Below, in pieces: positions 21,732 through 34,660 of a stretch of DNA of 64,000 nt. Position 1 is the stretch's first letter. The number at the start of each line of letters is the position of its first letter. Source of the stretch: Valencia hispanica. Its lineage: Eukaryota > Chordata > Actinopteri > Cyprinodontiformes > Valenciidae. The position numbers and the translations under genes were made by a program. The DNA lies in the NCBI GenBank assembly GCA_963556495.2, contig OY747709.1:17874900-17938899 (forward strand). Direction: 5' to 3'. Below the pieces are notes generated by a model. That model made no database searches. It worked only from the letters and a program-made list of their open reading frames with translations, and was not told the DNA's origin.

Positions 21732-22962
21732 TATCAGAATAGAGAGGAAAGGGAATTTAAGGTGTATGGATGAAAATGTCTTGTTGATGTTAGAGGAAAA
21801 TGGACAGACTGGTTTGATACAAAGACCAAAGTTGCTCAGGTAACCACTTGTTACAACCAGGATATATGAAAAACCATCTCTGAACACACAACAAGTCAAA
21901 GAAAGGAGATGGCCCACAGCAGAAGTTGTTTGCCACTTCTGTCAGCTAAAAAAAAGAAACATTCACAATGATACAAAAAATGGACAATCATAGATTGGAA
22001 AAATGTTGCCTTGTCATCCTAGTCTTCAGTTCATCTTAAACATTCAAATAGTAGGGTCAGAATTTGGAATAAACTTAATTATAGCAAGGATCCTTCCAGT
22101 ATTGTTAGGTTTATGCTGTTGGTAGTGGCGTAATCATGTGGAGGATACTTAATAAGTACATTTTGAGCCCCTTAGTGCTGCTACAATGCCACAGCTTACT
22201 TGGGTATTGTTATTGACCATTTGCCTCCCTTTATGACTGCAGTGGACCTACATTCTGATGGCTACTTCCAGCAGAATATTGCACCAGGTATCATGATTGT
22301 ATTCTAACCCACATGCAAGGAGTCTCTAAAAAAGAGATTTAGATGTTTTTTTTTATTGATACAAGGACAACTGATGGTTTTGTAATGGATGGTTCCTACA
22401 AGGTTCAGGAGATCTGTATGAAAGGACAGTATTTTGCAGTTTGATTGAAGGATTGTTATTTGGGAGTGAAGTAATTGCTGTTTTGTAGATTGTTGACAGA
22501 GGTCGGTCTTACATAGTTAGGTGAACCATAAGTGGGTCCGGAGCTTAGCACCGGTGGATGGACAGAGAGGGTGTAAGGAACTTGGTCTGGTTAAAGGATT
22601 TGGCAGAATTTGGTCATGGAAACAGGTGAGTACACCAGGTAGGTATTTTTCCATGTGTTGCTTGGCTTGGAGTTGACCAGTCTTTGCAGAAAAGACCTCC
22701 ATAGTATCTCTAACAAGAAAACCCTTTAGAAAAACCAAGAGACAACAAGAATTAGAACCAGGGATAAATCTAGGATTTTTCTAGAGGAGGCTTGGTACCA
22801 CCACACAGTTTTAACCCAGTGGCATTGAATTAGCATTTGAGAGCTCCTTGTCTGCAGGCTTCCGATTAGCTTGATTCAATGCAAGTGCACCAAATGCAGC
22901 CTTTTCTGCCTCACCCAACGGGCGTTGAAGGAGCTGCAACCTCAAAGAAAAACCCATGGACC
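21732..22962. other. Unassigned DNA
   Basis: No feature supported in this 1.2 kb. Confidence 0.45.
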
Positions 22963-22970
22963 CACTAAAA

Positions 22971-23199
22971 CAGTAGTCTCCAACTCTGGTCCTTGAGATC
23001 TACTGTCCTGCAGATTTCAGATGCGTCCCTGCTCCAACAGAGCTGAATCAAATTAATAGCTCGTTCGTTACCAGGTCTTTGCCAAACTTGATGGCAGCTG
23101 GTTAGGTCATTCAGTCATTTGGTTCAGTTGCGTTGAAGCAGAGATGCATTTAAAACGTGCAGGACAGTAGATCTTGAGGAACAGGGTTGGAGACCACTG
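22971..23199. mobile_element. hAT-type MITE
   Basis: A 229-bp palindromic element begins CAGTAGTCTCCAACTCTGG and ends GGGTTGGAGACCACTG. Most of its length folds on itself (CTACTGTCCTGCAG near the left end, GCAGGACAGTAG near the right). The flanking 8-mers CACTAAAA and TATTAAAA agree at 6 of 8 positions, consistent with an aged hAT target duplication. It encodes nothing and would depend on an hAT transposase. Confidence 0.75.
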
Positions 23200-23207
23200 T
23201 ATTAAAA

Positions 23208-24479
23208 CAATCCCAAAAACTACAGAACTAAGACACCATCTAACAAAGTTCAAGGCTCAAAATAGTTTATTGAACATGGCAATAAGTTCACTGTACTCCA
23301 GGAGCCTCAAAAGCCACAACCTTTCAACTCCGGGGAGCCCTTTGGAGATGTATTGAAATAGAAGATATGCATTTTGGATGAGCAGCTAACAAATCTACCT
23401 CAATTATATGGTACTTGTTGAATCTATGCCCTAAATAATTCGGAAGTGGCCCAGAAATGTACTTATAAATTACTTACCTTACACATTTACTGGAGAGTAC
23501 ATAAACTGGGTGACTAGAAAACCCTGTTACTGTGGCTGTTAAAATATTTGTTTGTAATGTATGTAGTGTTAATACCTCCTCTCTCCATACCAGGTACACC
23601 AAGGACATCTTGACCTACCAAACTGCATTTATCGACGTATTGGCGAGTGCTACATGGGTGTAGGTACAAATTGGTTTCGGAAGCAGAACTTAAAGGTTGT
23701 GAGATTAATTTTTGAAATTTAAAATCGTCATAGAATTAGATTGGGGTAGCTAGGGATTTTAGTCACTTAGATTTCAATTTGGTAGTCTGGGGATGCTTGG
23801 ATCCTTAGATGTTTATACTTTTATTTCTTTGTTTTTGGGTTTTTTTGATCTTGCTATTAGTTGTTTTCTTGTCTTATTATTTTCCTCAGTGTTAGTTCTG
23901 TTTTATTTCTCTCATTTGGATTTTGTTCTCTTGTAATAAGAAAATTTGTAAAGACATTCATTTCAGTTTTTATCATTTATTTCGCTATGCTTATGGAGAA
24001 AAATGGTATGGTATACAGAATGAGATGAAACTTTAAAGATTCAGCTTTGTATTCACATGCTCTGAAAACATGTGGTCTGCAACCCTGGATGGAATGTGAT
24101 CACCTCATGGGCAGTGGAAAAACCCAGGAATGTGAAAGGAGGAGGGAAACAGCCTCTCTTGATGTATAAATGTTTGCTGGGGTGATACATTCTTCAGGGA
24201 ATTTTGTACTTCTGTACTGTTTCCTCCTTGCAAGTAAAAATTCATTTAATACACTGCTGGCTTCTGGTTCTCCTTGTGATCATGTATATAATTTATCTTA
24301 CAGGTGTTTAACCCTGGCATCTCTGATTAGAGTTTTTCTTCATACTCGGTGTTTATATTTATGTTTTTCTTCTTTTCTGTTTTGCTCCTTTCCTTCCTGT
24401 TATATTCATTCATGCTTTTACTTTTAGTTTCTCGTGTGTTTCCTTATTTATATTCATTTACTTAGATTTCATTATACTT
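23208..24479. other. Unassigned DNA, T-rich
   Basis: No gene recognised. 23790-23940 has the pyrimidine-rich texture of the following LTR and may be its displaced 5' part. A TATA-like TGTATAAATG lies at about 24163. Confidence 0.35.
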
Positions 24480-24907
24480 AGTTACCCCTCTGTGTTAGTC
24501 ATACCTTTTGGATTTAAGATTATTTGCTGTATAGGGTTATATATTTGTTTTTCTTCTGTTTCCTCCTTGCCATTCTGCTTCTCTGCCTAGCTGCTTTCCA
24601 ATTCCAATCTCCCTGCTCTCTTTCCCTCTCACCTGCACCTGCTTTACACTTATTAGTCTTCAGGTTTCTCTCTGACACTTCAACTACTCCTCACTCCTCT
24701 CCAGTTTACCTTGCTCACCACTGACTGAGCCAGTGGTGAACAAGATGACATCTCAGTGATAACATCTCAGATCTCCCTGTGTTTCGCCATGGTTTTCCCT
24801 TGTTCACGCTTTCCATTGTGAGCTGTTTCCATTTTCTCATTGAATGCAATTCTCTTTAAGCATAGATCTCTGTGTTTGGGTCCTCTGTAAACCAACCAAA
24901 CTTGACA
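24480..24907 (+). mobile_element. LTR-like fragment related to 18203-18817
   Basis: It shares CCTGCTCTCTTTCCCTCTCA-type pyrimidine blocks, TTTGGGTCCTCTGTAAAC and a terminal CTTGACA with the reverse complement of the solo LTR at 18203. The 3' boundary (24907) is clear; the 5' boundary and the target duplication are not. Confidence 0.45.
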
Positions 24908-25582
24908 AGGGCTGCTTACTGGCTATATGAATGTAATAAAATGTTATCTAAACATTTTGTCAAGAACGGTCACATTAAAAACGTGTTAAATTTATACTTG
25001 TTGTTCACAGTTATATTTACAATAGGCCTACTATGAAAAGTTACATCTCCTTCTTGTTAAATAACTTTTCGGGCCACATCCAGATCTTATTATTGCCTGA
25101 CAAGTAGAATAGAGAAATTACTTGAATAGAAACTGACTGCCAACATGAAGCAAGTAAAAGATCTCAAAAAGCTAAACCGATCTATACACAAACTGATCTA
25201 CAGAACAGATGAAAAAACCTGTCATTTAAAAGGCTTTGGGACTCCAGTACACTAGAGTGAGAGCCATTATCTACAAATGGAGAAAATGTAAAAGAGAGGT
25301 GAACCTTCTCAGGGGTTGAGGGTGGTAGGAGTGCATGCATCACTCATCTTTCAGGTCATAACTCAAAACTTAGAATAACATTGCACCATCTTCAGTTTCT
25401 CAGCAGACTGGCCTCAATTAAGGTCATTTTTTATGATTTAACAATAAGAAAGTGAGAAACATAACACCTATATTAAAACATGGTGGTGGTCTTGTGATTG
25501 TCTGGAGCTGTTTTGCTTCTTCTAGTGCAGCTGAATAAAAAAAATAAGAGTTGAGCAAAATTCCCCAACAGTGATGTAAAAC

Positions 25583-25660
25583 AGTGGTCCCCAACCTTTT
25601 CTTCATCACGGATCAGTTCAATATCAGTTTTTCCTTCTGGCGCTGTGCGGGGCAGGGAGC
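25583..25660 (+). mobile_element. hAT-like terminal fragment
   Basis: CAGTGGTCCCCAACCTTTTC followed by CACGGATCAGTTCAAT is the style of a fish hAT left end. No matching right end was found. Confidence 0.4.
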
Positions 25661-25897
25661 CAGTCTCAGCAGCTCCCACTCAATCGAGTTTTATTTATCT
25701 TTAAATATATGCTCTTCAACGATATTGTGTGTTTTGTTATAATTTTTCTTTTGTGTGCTGCTGTTCCAACAATGGAGCAGAGAATTTTGTGGACAATAGT
25801 GTTTTTTATTACACTTTTCATGGCATTTGTGTCCGGAGAATGTGTGAGTGCCCGATCGGCCATTATTGACACCAGGATCAGCTGCTGCTAGCTCTCA

Positions 25898-26011
25898 GTA
25901 GCTCCGCTGTACTGCCTTCCGCCATGGACTGGTGTCAGCAGAACCACCTGATGACCAACGCGGGGAAAACCAAGGAGTTGGTGGTGGATTTCCGCAGGTG
26001 CAGAACCCTAA
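25898..26011 (+). pseudogene. LINE reverse-transcriptase fragment
   Basis: One frame from 25924 reads MDWCQQNHLMTNAGKTKELV then VDFRR, the conserved block that follows the catalytic core of non-LTR reverse transcriptases. It is about 35 codons, truncated on both sides. Confidence 0.6.
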
Positions 26012-26739
26012 CACTCTCTGTTTGTTATGGTAATGTTTAAACATGCATTTAAAACAACGTTTATCACAAAAACAAATATAAAGTGCATAAAAAATACAAC
26101 TCACCACAACACTTAATCAATGGGACCCCGGTAGCTGTTTCTCTGTAACAAGACGTTCCGTCTAGGGCAGTTTTAAAGGTTTTATTACCTCATTAGAAAG
26201 CGGATTGCAATATATTATTTTGAACGGGCTTGCTGCGTGGAAATTGTCTGTTGCGACAAATTCATATTTTAAGTACGACTCCTGGTATTGTCTGTTAAAT
26301 GTTGCTTTCTTTTTCTTGGAAGTTGTAGGCTCTTTTTCTGTCTCTTCACTTGACCTTTTCCTTATTGCAAAGAAACTCTTCAGAGACCTCTGGTTTTAAT
26401 CAGTTTGCTCGTATGGGAGTTTGTTTTTAGCAGTGACGTATCACATGACCGAGGCAAGCATCTTGACATGCGTCAAGAGTGAGTTATAGTTGGATCTAAC
26501 AAGAAAATCTGGTACTTTTTCAAAATAAAACATTGTTTAGACTCGGATGATAAATAAAACGGAAACACAAAGTAATTTATTCTTCTGTGCGGCCTGTACC
26601 ACATGATGTAAAAAAACTCAAATTGGTTTAGATAGCTATTTAACTAAACACCAATGCTCATTATTTGGAAAAATTAAATAAAATCCATGTTTACTTTGGT
26701 AAGTTTTGACTGACATGAAAATGTCTTAATGTAAAAATG
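26012..26739. other. Unassigned AT-rich DNA
   Basis: No coding or repeat feature supported. Confidence 0.4.
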
Positions 26740-26824
26740 TGTTCACCTAAATTGTTCGGGTGTGACAAAAAAGCAAAATAACAAAATAACTCTGTCAGAG
26801 GGCAAATGCTGTCTCACTGCACTA
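26740..26824 (+). mobile_element. Tc1-like terminal fragment
   Basis: GTGTGACAAAAAAGCAAAAT, then GAGGGCAAATGCT and CTCACTGCACT, are a diverged copy of the right end seen at 46375-46442. Confidence 0.4.
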
Positions 26825-27177
26825 AATCTAAATTAAATTTTAAAGATTTACATTACTTTGCTCATTCAACAGCTATTTATTTTTTTACTTAATAATTCAA
26901 TGTAAGTTTTACATTCAGATTTCATTATATGTATTTTAACATTTAAACTAATAAATATTTACGTTACTTGGTAAAACTACTAACTGTGGTAAAAATATGG
27001 CTTCTAACTATCTTAAGTGTAACTTTATAAATGGCACCCCAAAACGTCAGAAATATGAAGGATCATCATCGCATCATATAGCATTTTACATTGAACAGTA
27101 TAAAAGTTTAGAACAACATATCTTGTTTAATAAAGACAGCAGTAACCCTCATTAATTATTTTGACGGCATGATTGCA

Positions 27178-27310
27178 TTATAACTGCGATGGACTGGCGC
27201 TCTTTCCAGGGTGTATCCCGCTTCTCACTCGATGATTGCTGGAGATAGGCACCAGCCCCCCTGCAACCCTGCAGGATAGATGGTAGAGATAATGGATGGA
27301 TTGATGGATG
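27178..27310 (+). mobile_element. SINE 3' segment
   Basis: GATGGACTGGCGCTCTTTCC, AGGGTGTATCCCGC, GGAGATAGGCACCAGCCCCC and a GATGGATT tail match the second half of the SINE at 48901-49258. The tRNA-like head is absent. Confidence 0.55.
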
Positions 27311-28857
27311 GATTACATTATACCTACATTTAAAAAGGTTGTTCAGTCCTTATAAATTCATAATTGAAACTTTTGACAGAACCAAAATCAAGACAGACAC
27401 AGAAACCCTTCATGCTTCACTGCAGTGCACATAAAACCATTTACTTTCAATTTCACAAATTCTGCTTTATTGCTTTGCTGTTCTCTTTGCCAACAATGTT
27501 TATTGTGCTATTACCTTCCACAAATTGGGTCTATTCTGGTCAACAGGGTTGTTTAGTCACAGCCCAAAAAGAACTAGGAGATTTCCATTTTGTACCTGAT
27601 GATTTGTTTACAAATGGCTCTATCACTGTGTGTTTGCATTGCTTCCTCCGAAGTTTCCCGTTGTGCATTTCATTTTTCCTGTGGGATCTGCAACCAATCC
27701 CAACGTCTTGATTGATGCGTTCATTTCCAAGTATGCACTCGTGCCTAAAGTGGTGTTTTTTGTATTTCACTGTGTCATCAATAACAAATAAAATGCTAGT
27801 GAATCAGACAATTATTATTATAAACAGGTTTAAGTAATGACTCTAATCTAGACCCAAGTAGCTGAACTTGAATCCATGAGAATTATGAGTTTCATGCAGT
27901 TTAGGTCTGATTTATTGCTTTTAGGACAGTTATTAAAGAAGAAGCAATGATGTCTGGTGAAGAGAGATCATGTTATTGTCATCATCTATCCGAATACCAC
28001 TTCTGGCTACTGCAGGAATCTTTGCCACTGTGTATTTGTGCATTTCCGAGTGGTAGCAAGCAAAATATGTTTATGACTTCTAGCATAATTCCCCAAATGT
28101 GAACAGCACTTGCAGTTCAGACAGCCTCACAATGCATTCACGCTTTTGGACAGCTTCATTGCCTTACATATACAGTACATCACTGAGCCTGAGCTGGGGC
28201 AATTACTGTAATAACCAAAGATTCTGGGTAACTTCTGTCTTCCATCACATTTTGACCACATTAAGCAGCCAAGACAGCTCTAACAAGTCAAGGTATTACT
28301 TACTGTAAAACTTTAAAACGTTACCCTCTTTCTTCAATTAGTTTCAAAAGATTTGTTTTTCATCTCACTGTCAGCCAATGGTTGAACAACATGACCCATA
28401 TCATACATGGTATGAACTGACTCCAGATGCAACAAGAAATTTTCTGATGAGAATATATATTTTTTTTTTTGCAGATTGACCCAGATTGATCTTGAACTGA
28501 TCATTAACTCCAAAATTCAATCTTTTCCTGCCCTTTTGAGCTTTCAGCCTCTGTCTCTTGAGGAACAATACTATGCCAATTACGGATTGGATATGATCTA
28601 AAGGAGTAATTGTGGCTGGCAAAAATAAATAAATAAGTAGATCAAATTGTCTACAAAAACTTTAAAAGAGGTGTTATCATGGAAACCTCGTTAACCCTAT
28701 TTGGTTTCCCAAGAAAAACTCACAAAGCATAAAAATGTATATTTCATTTTTTTGTGATAAAATAGAGGTTGCTATTGTGATTTTCCACATAATCTGCTGG
28801 ATTTCCTCACATTTAGACCCATGTAACATGTTTTTTAATACACATACAGACATACAT
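27311..28857. other. Unassigned DNA
   Basis: No supported gene. The 115-codon frame at 27364-27711 has no family signature and no conserved-looking codon pattern. Confidence 0.4.
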
Positions 28858-28911
<54 letters not shown>

Positions 28912-28912
28912 C

Positions 28913-28972
<60 letters not shown>

Positions 28973-28978
28973 GGCAGA
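28858..28978. repeat. (CAGA)n microsatellite
   Basis: About 120 bp of 4-bp repeats with one interruption near 28911. Open frames on both strands here are artefacts. Confidence 0.95.
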
Positions 28979-29867
28979 AACTGTAATACTGCAACAATTC
29001 CAAGTGTTGGGGATTGTTGTTTGGCATGCCAATCATTTCATTGGATGGAAACCTGGCTGGGGTTTTTTTGGACTGTATCCCAGCTTAATGAGTGAATGGT
29101 TTGCAGGTAGGAGAGCAGGACAGCAGGAGCAAGCCATTCTCTATAAATCTAAGAGACTTTTGCTCAAAATTCCAATAGATCTGCATTTTTTTAAAACATT
29201 CAAACCAGCCCAACCAGGACTGACTACATTTTTAGGAAGCAAATGAACTGGTGTGCCTTCTAAAGTGGCCAGCAAGTGTATATCTCAATATCAATATATG
29301 CAGTACCTATATCACCAAAGGAACTGTTTGGAATACAAGACTTGAGTGTTATCATCTTCCAAGTGTTGGGGGTTTATGTTTTTTACGCTATATGATATTC
29401 AGCTTGTTGGATTGGCTTTCAGTGCAGTAGATCGACACATCTGGCACATATGATGGTGCCCAGGATTGTAAAGGTCACACACAGAGTTGGCAGAATTTTA
29501 ATGAAAGATGAGAAACATAGATGTGGAAAAATAGGGATTTATCGTGAGTGACATCAGCATCACAGTATTTAACAAACATTTGGCCATCATGTCATTTTCT
29601 AGCACCATGCAGCTCTAATGCTAATGAAGACCATGACAGTACCTGTAAACCTATATCTCAGCACTAAGTGGTAATTCTGTTATATCCATGTGAATGCAGA
29701 ACATCTATACTGGAGCCTGATAGAACTAAACAGACACAGAGCTGCTGGCCATTTTTATTCAATGCTGGCCTAAACCTTGATGTGCAAAGAAAAAAAAATC
29801 CCCTATACTTGAACTGGAGCACAGCTGCCAAGATTATCATTCTTTCTTGTCATTTACACAGTCCATC

Positions 29868-30818
29868 CGCAAATGAAAACTACCATATAGGTCGATTGTG
29901 ACGGCTCCAAAAACGACCCCATATTTTGATGCGACCCCTTGTGGTTGAAAATGTCAGCTGTAAAAAACAAATGGCCCTTTGGGGGCCTGGCGCATCTACC
30001 TTGGGCATTTAAACAGATGATGACGCAGATCTCAAACAAATCTCACTACAAATTAACTAATAAACGTTGTTATTCTGAAGACAGCGGGGTTCACTACGCT
30101 GCACATGGTTAAAAAAAACGGATAAAAGCCGTGTCGCGTAGCACAGTGGTTGAGACGGGTGCCACGTGTTCAGAGGGATGCGGCCTTCCGGGGGATCACT
30201 TCCACCCCACGGACATTTGCCAAGTGTTGCACTTTCAAATAAAGGGCACTGTGTGGCCACAAAACCTTAAAAAAAGAAAATGCCATCTTCACAGATACAG
30301 GTTGGTCTTCTTTTTATATACACCTGGGTGGTTTTGGTAATTCAATGACATTCTTTAATTATGTGTTAATTTCATATGTCAAAGGATGTGTCATTTCCCC
30401 ATGTTTAAAACGGTAAAGAATGAAAACAAATGCCTTTAAAACATACGGAGGCAGAGAGTGTTTTTGGACCTCAGGTGAACTTTGTAACTCAATCGTTTGG
30501 AATTAATGCGCTATGATAAGCACACTGCCACAACCATAAGACTAGCAACATGTGAATGAAGGAATCAAGAGAATGAATGTTTTTATTTTTGTTTTTTTCC
30601 CCAAGAGAATGTACGTAAAAAGTAACTGCAGTGAGTTTTACCAGTACGAATGTTGGGCTTAATTGAGATAAATTTTGCGCATGCGTATTTGGCAGCTCCT
30701 CTGAGAAAGGACGCGCATGCCCTGTTGGTAGCTAGTCACTGCTGGATCCGCGCCTGACCCCAGAAAACTTTTTTTTTGTAGCTGTCACAATCGACCTATA
30801 TGGTCGTTTTCATTTGCG
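29868..30818. mobile_element. MITE-like element with ~38-bp terminal inverted repeats
   Basis: CGCAAATGAAAACTACCATA and TAGGTCGATTGTGAC at the left are matched in inverse orientation at 30781-30818 (TGTCACAATCGACCTA, TATGGTCGTTTTCATTTGCG). The interior is about 870 bp with no long frame. At 30138-30210 it has a GTAGCACAGTGGTTGAGA word resembling a pol III A box, without a convincing B box. No target duplication was identified, so the superfamily is open. Confidence 0.6.
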
Positions 30819-32257
30819 AAAGTGTTGCATTTACAACACCTTTTGGCAGTGGTCACACTATTCCAACATACTTATTGTTTACATATTTGCTGGGGGTCTG
30901 GGGGGTCGGGGGTCTTAGAAGCCTTCTTAGGGATTCACAAAATTATATCCCCAAATTAGGTTACTGTGCTGCATTTCTAGAGCATCACTGCAAAGTCCTT
31001 CTTGTTTTTGGTCTTTGCAGACCCAGCTTCCCTGTTAGACATCCCAGCGGGAGCCTAAGTGCCTAGTTTGTCAACTGGCCTTATTCTGCACATGGTTTTG
31101 GACGATATCCCAATTATTCATCTTCTTTGTTTCTTGAGAGTCGCTAAGTAAATTCTCCCATCACTTCCCATTTTTATTAGCTCTCTGTTGATCAAGACTG
31201 ACGGTCCAAGTGGCCAGAATCCAGGATCTCTTGTCTGATTAGTATGTACATATAGATGATGTTCTCTTTCCTCCTACAGTTTGACCTTTCCTGTATGCAT
31301 ACAGCACATAGAGTGCGGAGCGGGTAGTGCTTGTGGAGCAGGAAATGTGCATTATATACTTGTTTATTTTTATCGCACAGAAACATTAATATGAAAGATC
31401 CATGTGGCAGTCTTTTGATGTCAAACCTGCTTCAGAAAGTTCCCCATTCAAACTTTTTAAAAAGGAAATCACTGTTTATTATTTTCCTAGGAACATGCTT
31501 GTCTTCTTGAAATGCAGGGGAAATGACTGTAGAGTTTCTGTTGTGTCATTCAGGCTGTCCTTAAAAGTCACAACTTGCTTACTCTGACCTTTTCTTGTTG
31601 ACCTGCTGTGATCAGTCTTCATTCAATAAAGAGTTGCAGTTTTTACTGTCAACAGTTGTACTTTTCCTACAAGAAATGAGCCCAAATCAGTTCTCTGAAG
31701 CATCATAAACTATTTAACCTACACATTACATTAGCTGTTTGGTAATAATAAGTTGAATAATAAAGAATCTGGAATCTTTTGTCTCCTCTCATTCCAAATA
31801 TAAATTTTTAGACTGTTTAGACCAGACAGGATTTTTGTCCACTGAAAAGAGAGACTTTAAAATTTTTATTTTCATTCTGAAAGCACAAAAAAGAGAACTT
31901 AATTCCTCTTTTTCAAATATTACGTCACATCTTCAACTTTCTGATTATGATCATAACTCACTACAATTTTTATGTTGATAGGTAACGTTTATATTTCAAT
32001 ATTACATAACTGTACTGATGGTAGTTCTATTAAGATAAACAACATGATCACACATTTACACAATTATTTATAAATGTAAAAATGTTTTTAGCATCTTATA
32101 TTAGCAATCAGCCAAATTTGCATTTCAAAAACAATCTCTCAATGGACAGCTAAATGTACATGCTTGCATGCTGTATTCCATTCAACCTTCCTGTTATCTG
32201 CTTTTAGTCTCCCTCTCTCTTTTGTCAGTCTAAATGAACAACAGAGTGTTGACATGT
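30819..32257. other. Unassigned AT-rich DNA
   Basis: No gene or recognisable repeat between the MITE and ERV-B. Confidence 0.4.
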
Positions 32258-32261
32258 TATT

Positions 32262-32819
32262 TGTTGTATTCTACTTTTTTGAGGCTATTTTTATTATGCA
32301 GTACATATGTTTTAATTATATCTTTTTTAAGCTTTAGAAGTAATAGGCCTGTTTATATTATTCAGGGTAGTAAAACATGACTCTGTTACCAGTATTTTAT
32401 AGGGTTGAAGGTTTTAAGTAAACAAACTCTTGAGTAAAGATATGAATTGAAAGCAGGGAGGATCAGCTATAACTCTAAGTCATGTTATAACCTAGTTCAT
32501 GGTAAGGTCAAGAGACCTGGAGAAAATAAATGGCCTGTCAAGATGTAGAAGGAGGAGAGAGGAGTCATGTGATATGTTCTTTGTTCTTTTTGAAATAAAT
32601 ATGATACAGCCTTGTAAGAGAACGAGTCAGTCAGATCTTGTCTGGCTCCCATCTGCAGGTGCGTCTTATTTGTGGTTTGTGTGTGTTTTTGTTACTCTTT
32701 GTCTCTCAGCTTTGGGTCTTATTTTGAAACAGTTCCCATTGGGGTTTTTGGAGTTCGGCGCCCCCACCTCTCTGAGCAGGAAGTGAGTTGCAGAGCACAT
32801 TATGAGAAAAAAGCCGACA
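32262..32819 (+). repeat. 5' LTR of ERV-B
   Basis: 558 bp, TGTTGTATTC...GCCGACA. Its only observed difference from the 3' LTR is CCCATTGG here against CCCGTTGG there. An AATAAA signal sits at 32594-32599, followed by a GT-rich stretch (TTTGTGGTTTGTGTGTG), which places the R/U5 border at about 32615. Confidence 0.95.
32594..32599 (+). promoter_or_regulatory. LTR polyadenylation signal
   Basis: AATAAA with a GT-rich downstream element. The 3' LTR equivalent at 39732-39737 would be the one used. Another AATAAA lies about 70 bp upstream. Confidence 0.6.
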
Positions 32820-32822
32820 ATA

Positions 32823-32841
32823 TGGTGGAGGATGCGGGCAT
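32823..32841 (+). other. Primer-binding site, tRNA-Ala type
   Basis: TGGTGGAGGATGCGGGCAT lies three bases after the LTR end. It is the reverse complement of the 3' end (with CCA) of a vertebrate tRNA-Ala as I remember it, over 19 nt. This is where minus-strand DNA synthesis would be primed. Exact isoacceptor to be confirmed against a tRNA catalogue. Confidence 0.75.
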
Positions 32842-34091
32842 TTGATTTTGGTTTTGAGTTTTCTCAGGGCTGGGAGAGATTGAGTGTGAGTAATGAGTGT
32901 GGCATAACTGATTGATACATGTTTGTGGCAATTGTAGTGATTTTGTGTTTTTTCTTTGAGTTCAACAGAGAATCGGAGAGCGACTGGATTGATCCTTGCT
33001 AATCAACACCCGGGTGGTTTTGTATCAATCTGAAAAAGCGCTAACACCAAATTAATAGGTATTGATCGATTTAAACGTTCTCCATTTAATGTTGACGTGT
33101 TGTTTTTTCGGTTGAGGGTCGACCAAAGTACGGACCAGGGGGCTTGAGAGTTGGCCGCTCACTTCCGATGGGACGCTGTCGGAATCTCCCGGGCTGACAA
33201 ACGGACAGGTCGACGCTAGTTTAGAGCCTGGGCGCTCTCTGTGTCGAGACGGATTACCTTGGAGAGGCCGGCGTATCTTCCAAACGCACGATTGAGCCAC
33301 GTGAATTGGATTGTGTTTAAAGGTCCGGCTTTAGGTGGCTCCGGTAGAGGTTAGTGTTTGATGAGATTGTGAAAATTGTTGTTCTTTCTTTCTCTCGGAT
33401 GTTTGTGTGTGTGATTGGGGAAGTCGCGGTGACGGAAGGAAGCTACCATTTAGCTTCTTGAACTCCGGCCGCATATAAACTTCTCATTTAGGGGAACTAA
33501 CCGACTGAATCTAAAACCATAATTCCTCTGCGAATCTTAAACGCCTAGACAATGCCCGCGCTTCTTGTACAGACAATAAGCGTAGAAGCTTGACATTGTA
33601 GAGGAATAAGGGAATATCATTTTCAGTCAGCTAAAGTACCACCATAAGTTAGCTTACGGCTAACGCACAGTTTGGATGAGTTTCGCCTGGAAATAAAGGC
33701 GTTCAACCTTGTGCAACTACGTAAACACGTCTAAAGCATTGTCGAACACATATATATAGGACTGTTATTATGAATAACTGGTAGTAAACTCTATAGAATA
33801 TATATAAAATAACTTTTTATGATAACGGAGCGGTCACGTTTGGCTTCCGGTTGAGCTAGGTTGCTCATGATGACAGCTAATCTTTGGTAGCTTAGCTTCC
33901 GAACTGTATTTATTAGGCTCGGTTAAACAGTCATTCGAGTATTGATGGCGAAGTGTGGTTTTGTTGGAGGCATTTTGTTTTTGGTTGGTTTACTTATGAG
34001 TACGGTTTGTTAGGTTTAGCATCGTAGTGCAGAATTAGCCATCTGTGCACCGGCGTATTCATTCCGCGGTGTGACACGGAAGTTTTATTGG

Positions 34092-34117
34092 GCCGGACTT
34101 TGATCTGTCAGTCCGGC
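34092..34117 (+). other. Perfect hairpin in ERV-B leader
   Basis: GCCGGACT, a 10-nt loop, then AGTCCGGC, followed by a T-run. GCCGGACT recurs at 34287-34294. GC-rich hairpins in retroviral leaders often serve RNA dimerisation or packaging; here that is inference. Confidence 0.4.
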
Positions 34118-34660
34118 GGAGTTTTTTTTTTTGGAGCAAACTGTTGACGATTTTGTGTTGACAAGCGAGTTTTAAACGTATTTCTTTCGGTATATGTTTT
34201 AATGATAAATACAAATTGCCTTATATTGGGAGAATTCTATTTTTTCGTGTGTTTCACCAAAGTGTGCGTCCCGAGTTTTGGCGCAGGCCGGACTCTATTA
34301 GGAATTCTTTGATTTTTAGATGAAACGGCAATAATCTCCGTATATAAATAAATTAATGATAAGATAAACAGTGCGTTATAAACCTTTTTAGTTTTCCTTC
34401 GTTTCGGCTTGCCTAAAACATTATTAAGGTTAATGTTGCATGAATAAATAATATATAAACTCCTTCAATATAAAAAGAAATAAATAGATTAAATAAAAAC
34501 GGTGCCTGCCTTTACTGTTAACTGCATTAATATTGGGATAAATTTGGGCCTACGAATTGATAGTTTATCAATTAAAATAAATAATTTATAGAGTTAATAC
34601 AAATAACCTATTTTTTTTTTTAATTTTTAATCCATTTGGGATTTTTGTTACGAATATTCA

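Noticed and set aside
21543..21917. ORFs of repeated IHPS or MDGW residues
   Set aside because: Translation of the GATG microsatellite.
25709..25891. 60-codon ORF with signal-peptide-like start
   Set aside because: Short, hydrophobic because of T-rich DNA, and overlapped by hAT/LINE debris.
28677..29036. ORFs of repeated CLSV or TDRQ residues
   Set aside because: Translation of the CAGA microsatellite.
30138..30210. Possible tRNA gene (GTAGCACAGTGGTTGAGA)
   Set aside because: No B box or cloverleaf can be formed; at most a SINE-head remnant.
32499..32786. 95-codon ORF in the ERV-B LTR, repeated at 39637-39924, with a hydrophobic middle
   Set aside because: It resembles the idea of an LTR-encoded protein, but the homologous LTR of copy A has an early stop, and the two B copies are identical only because the LTRs are.
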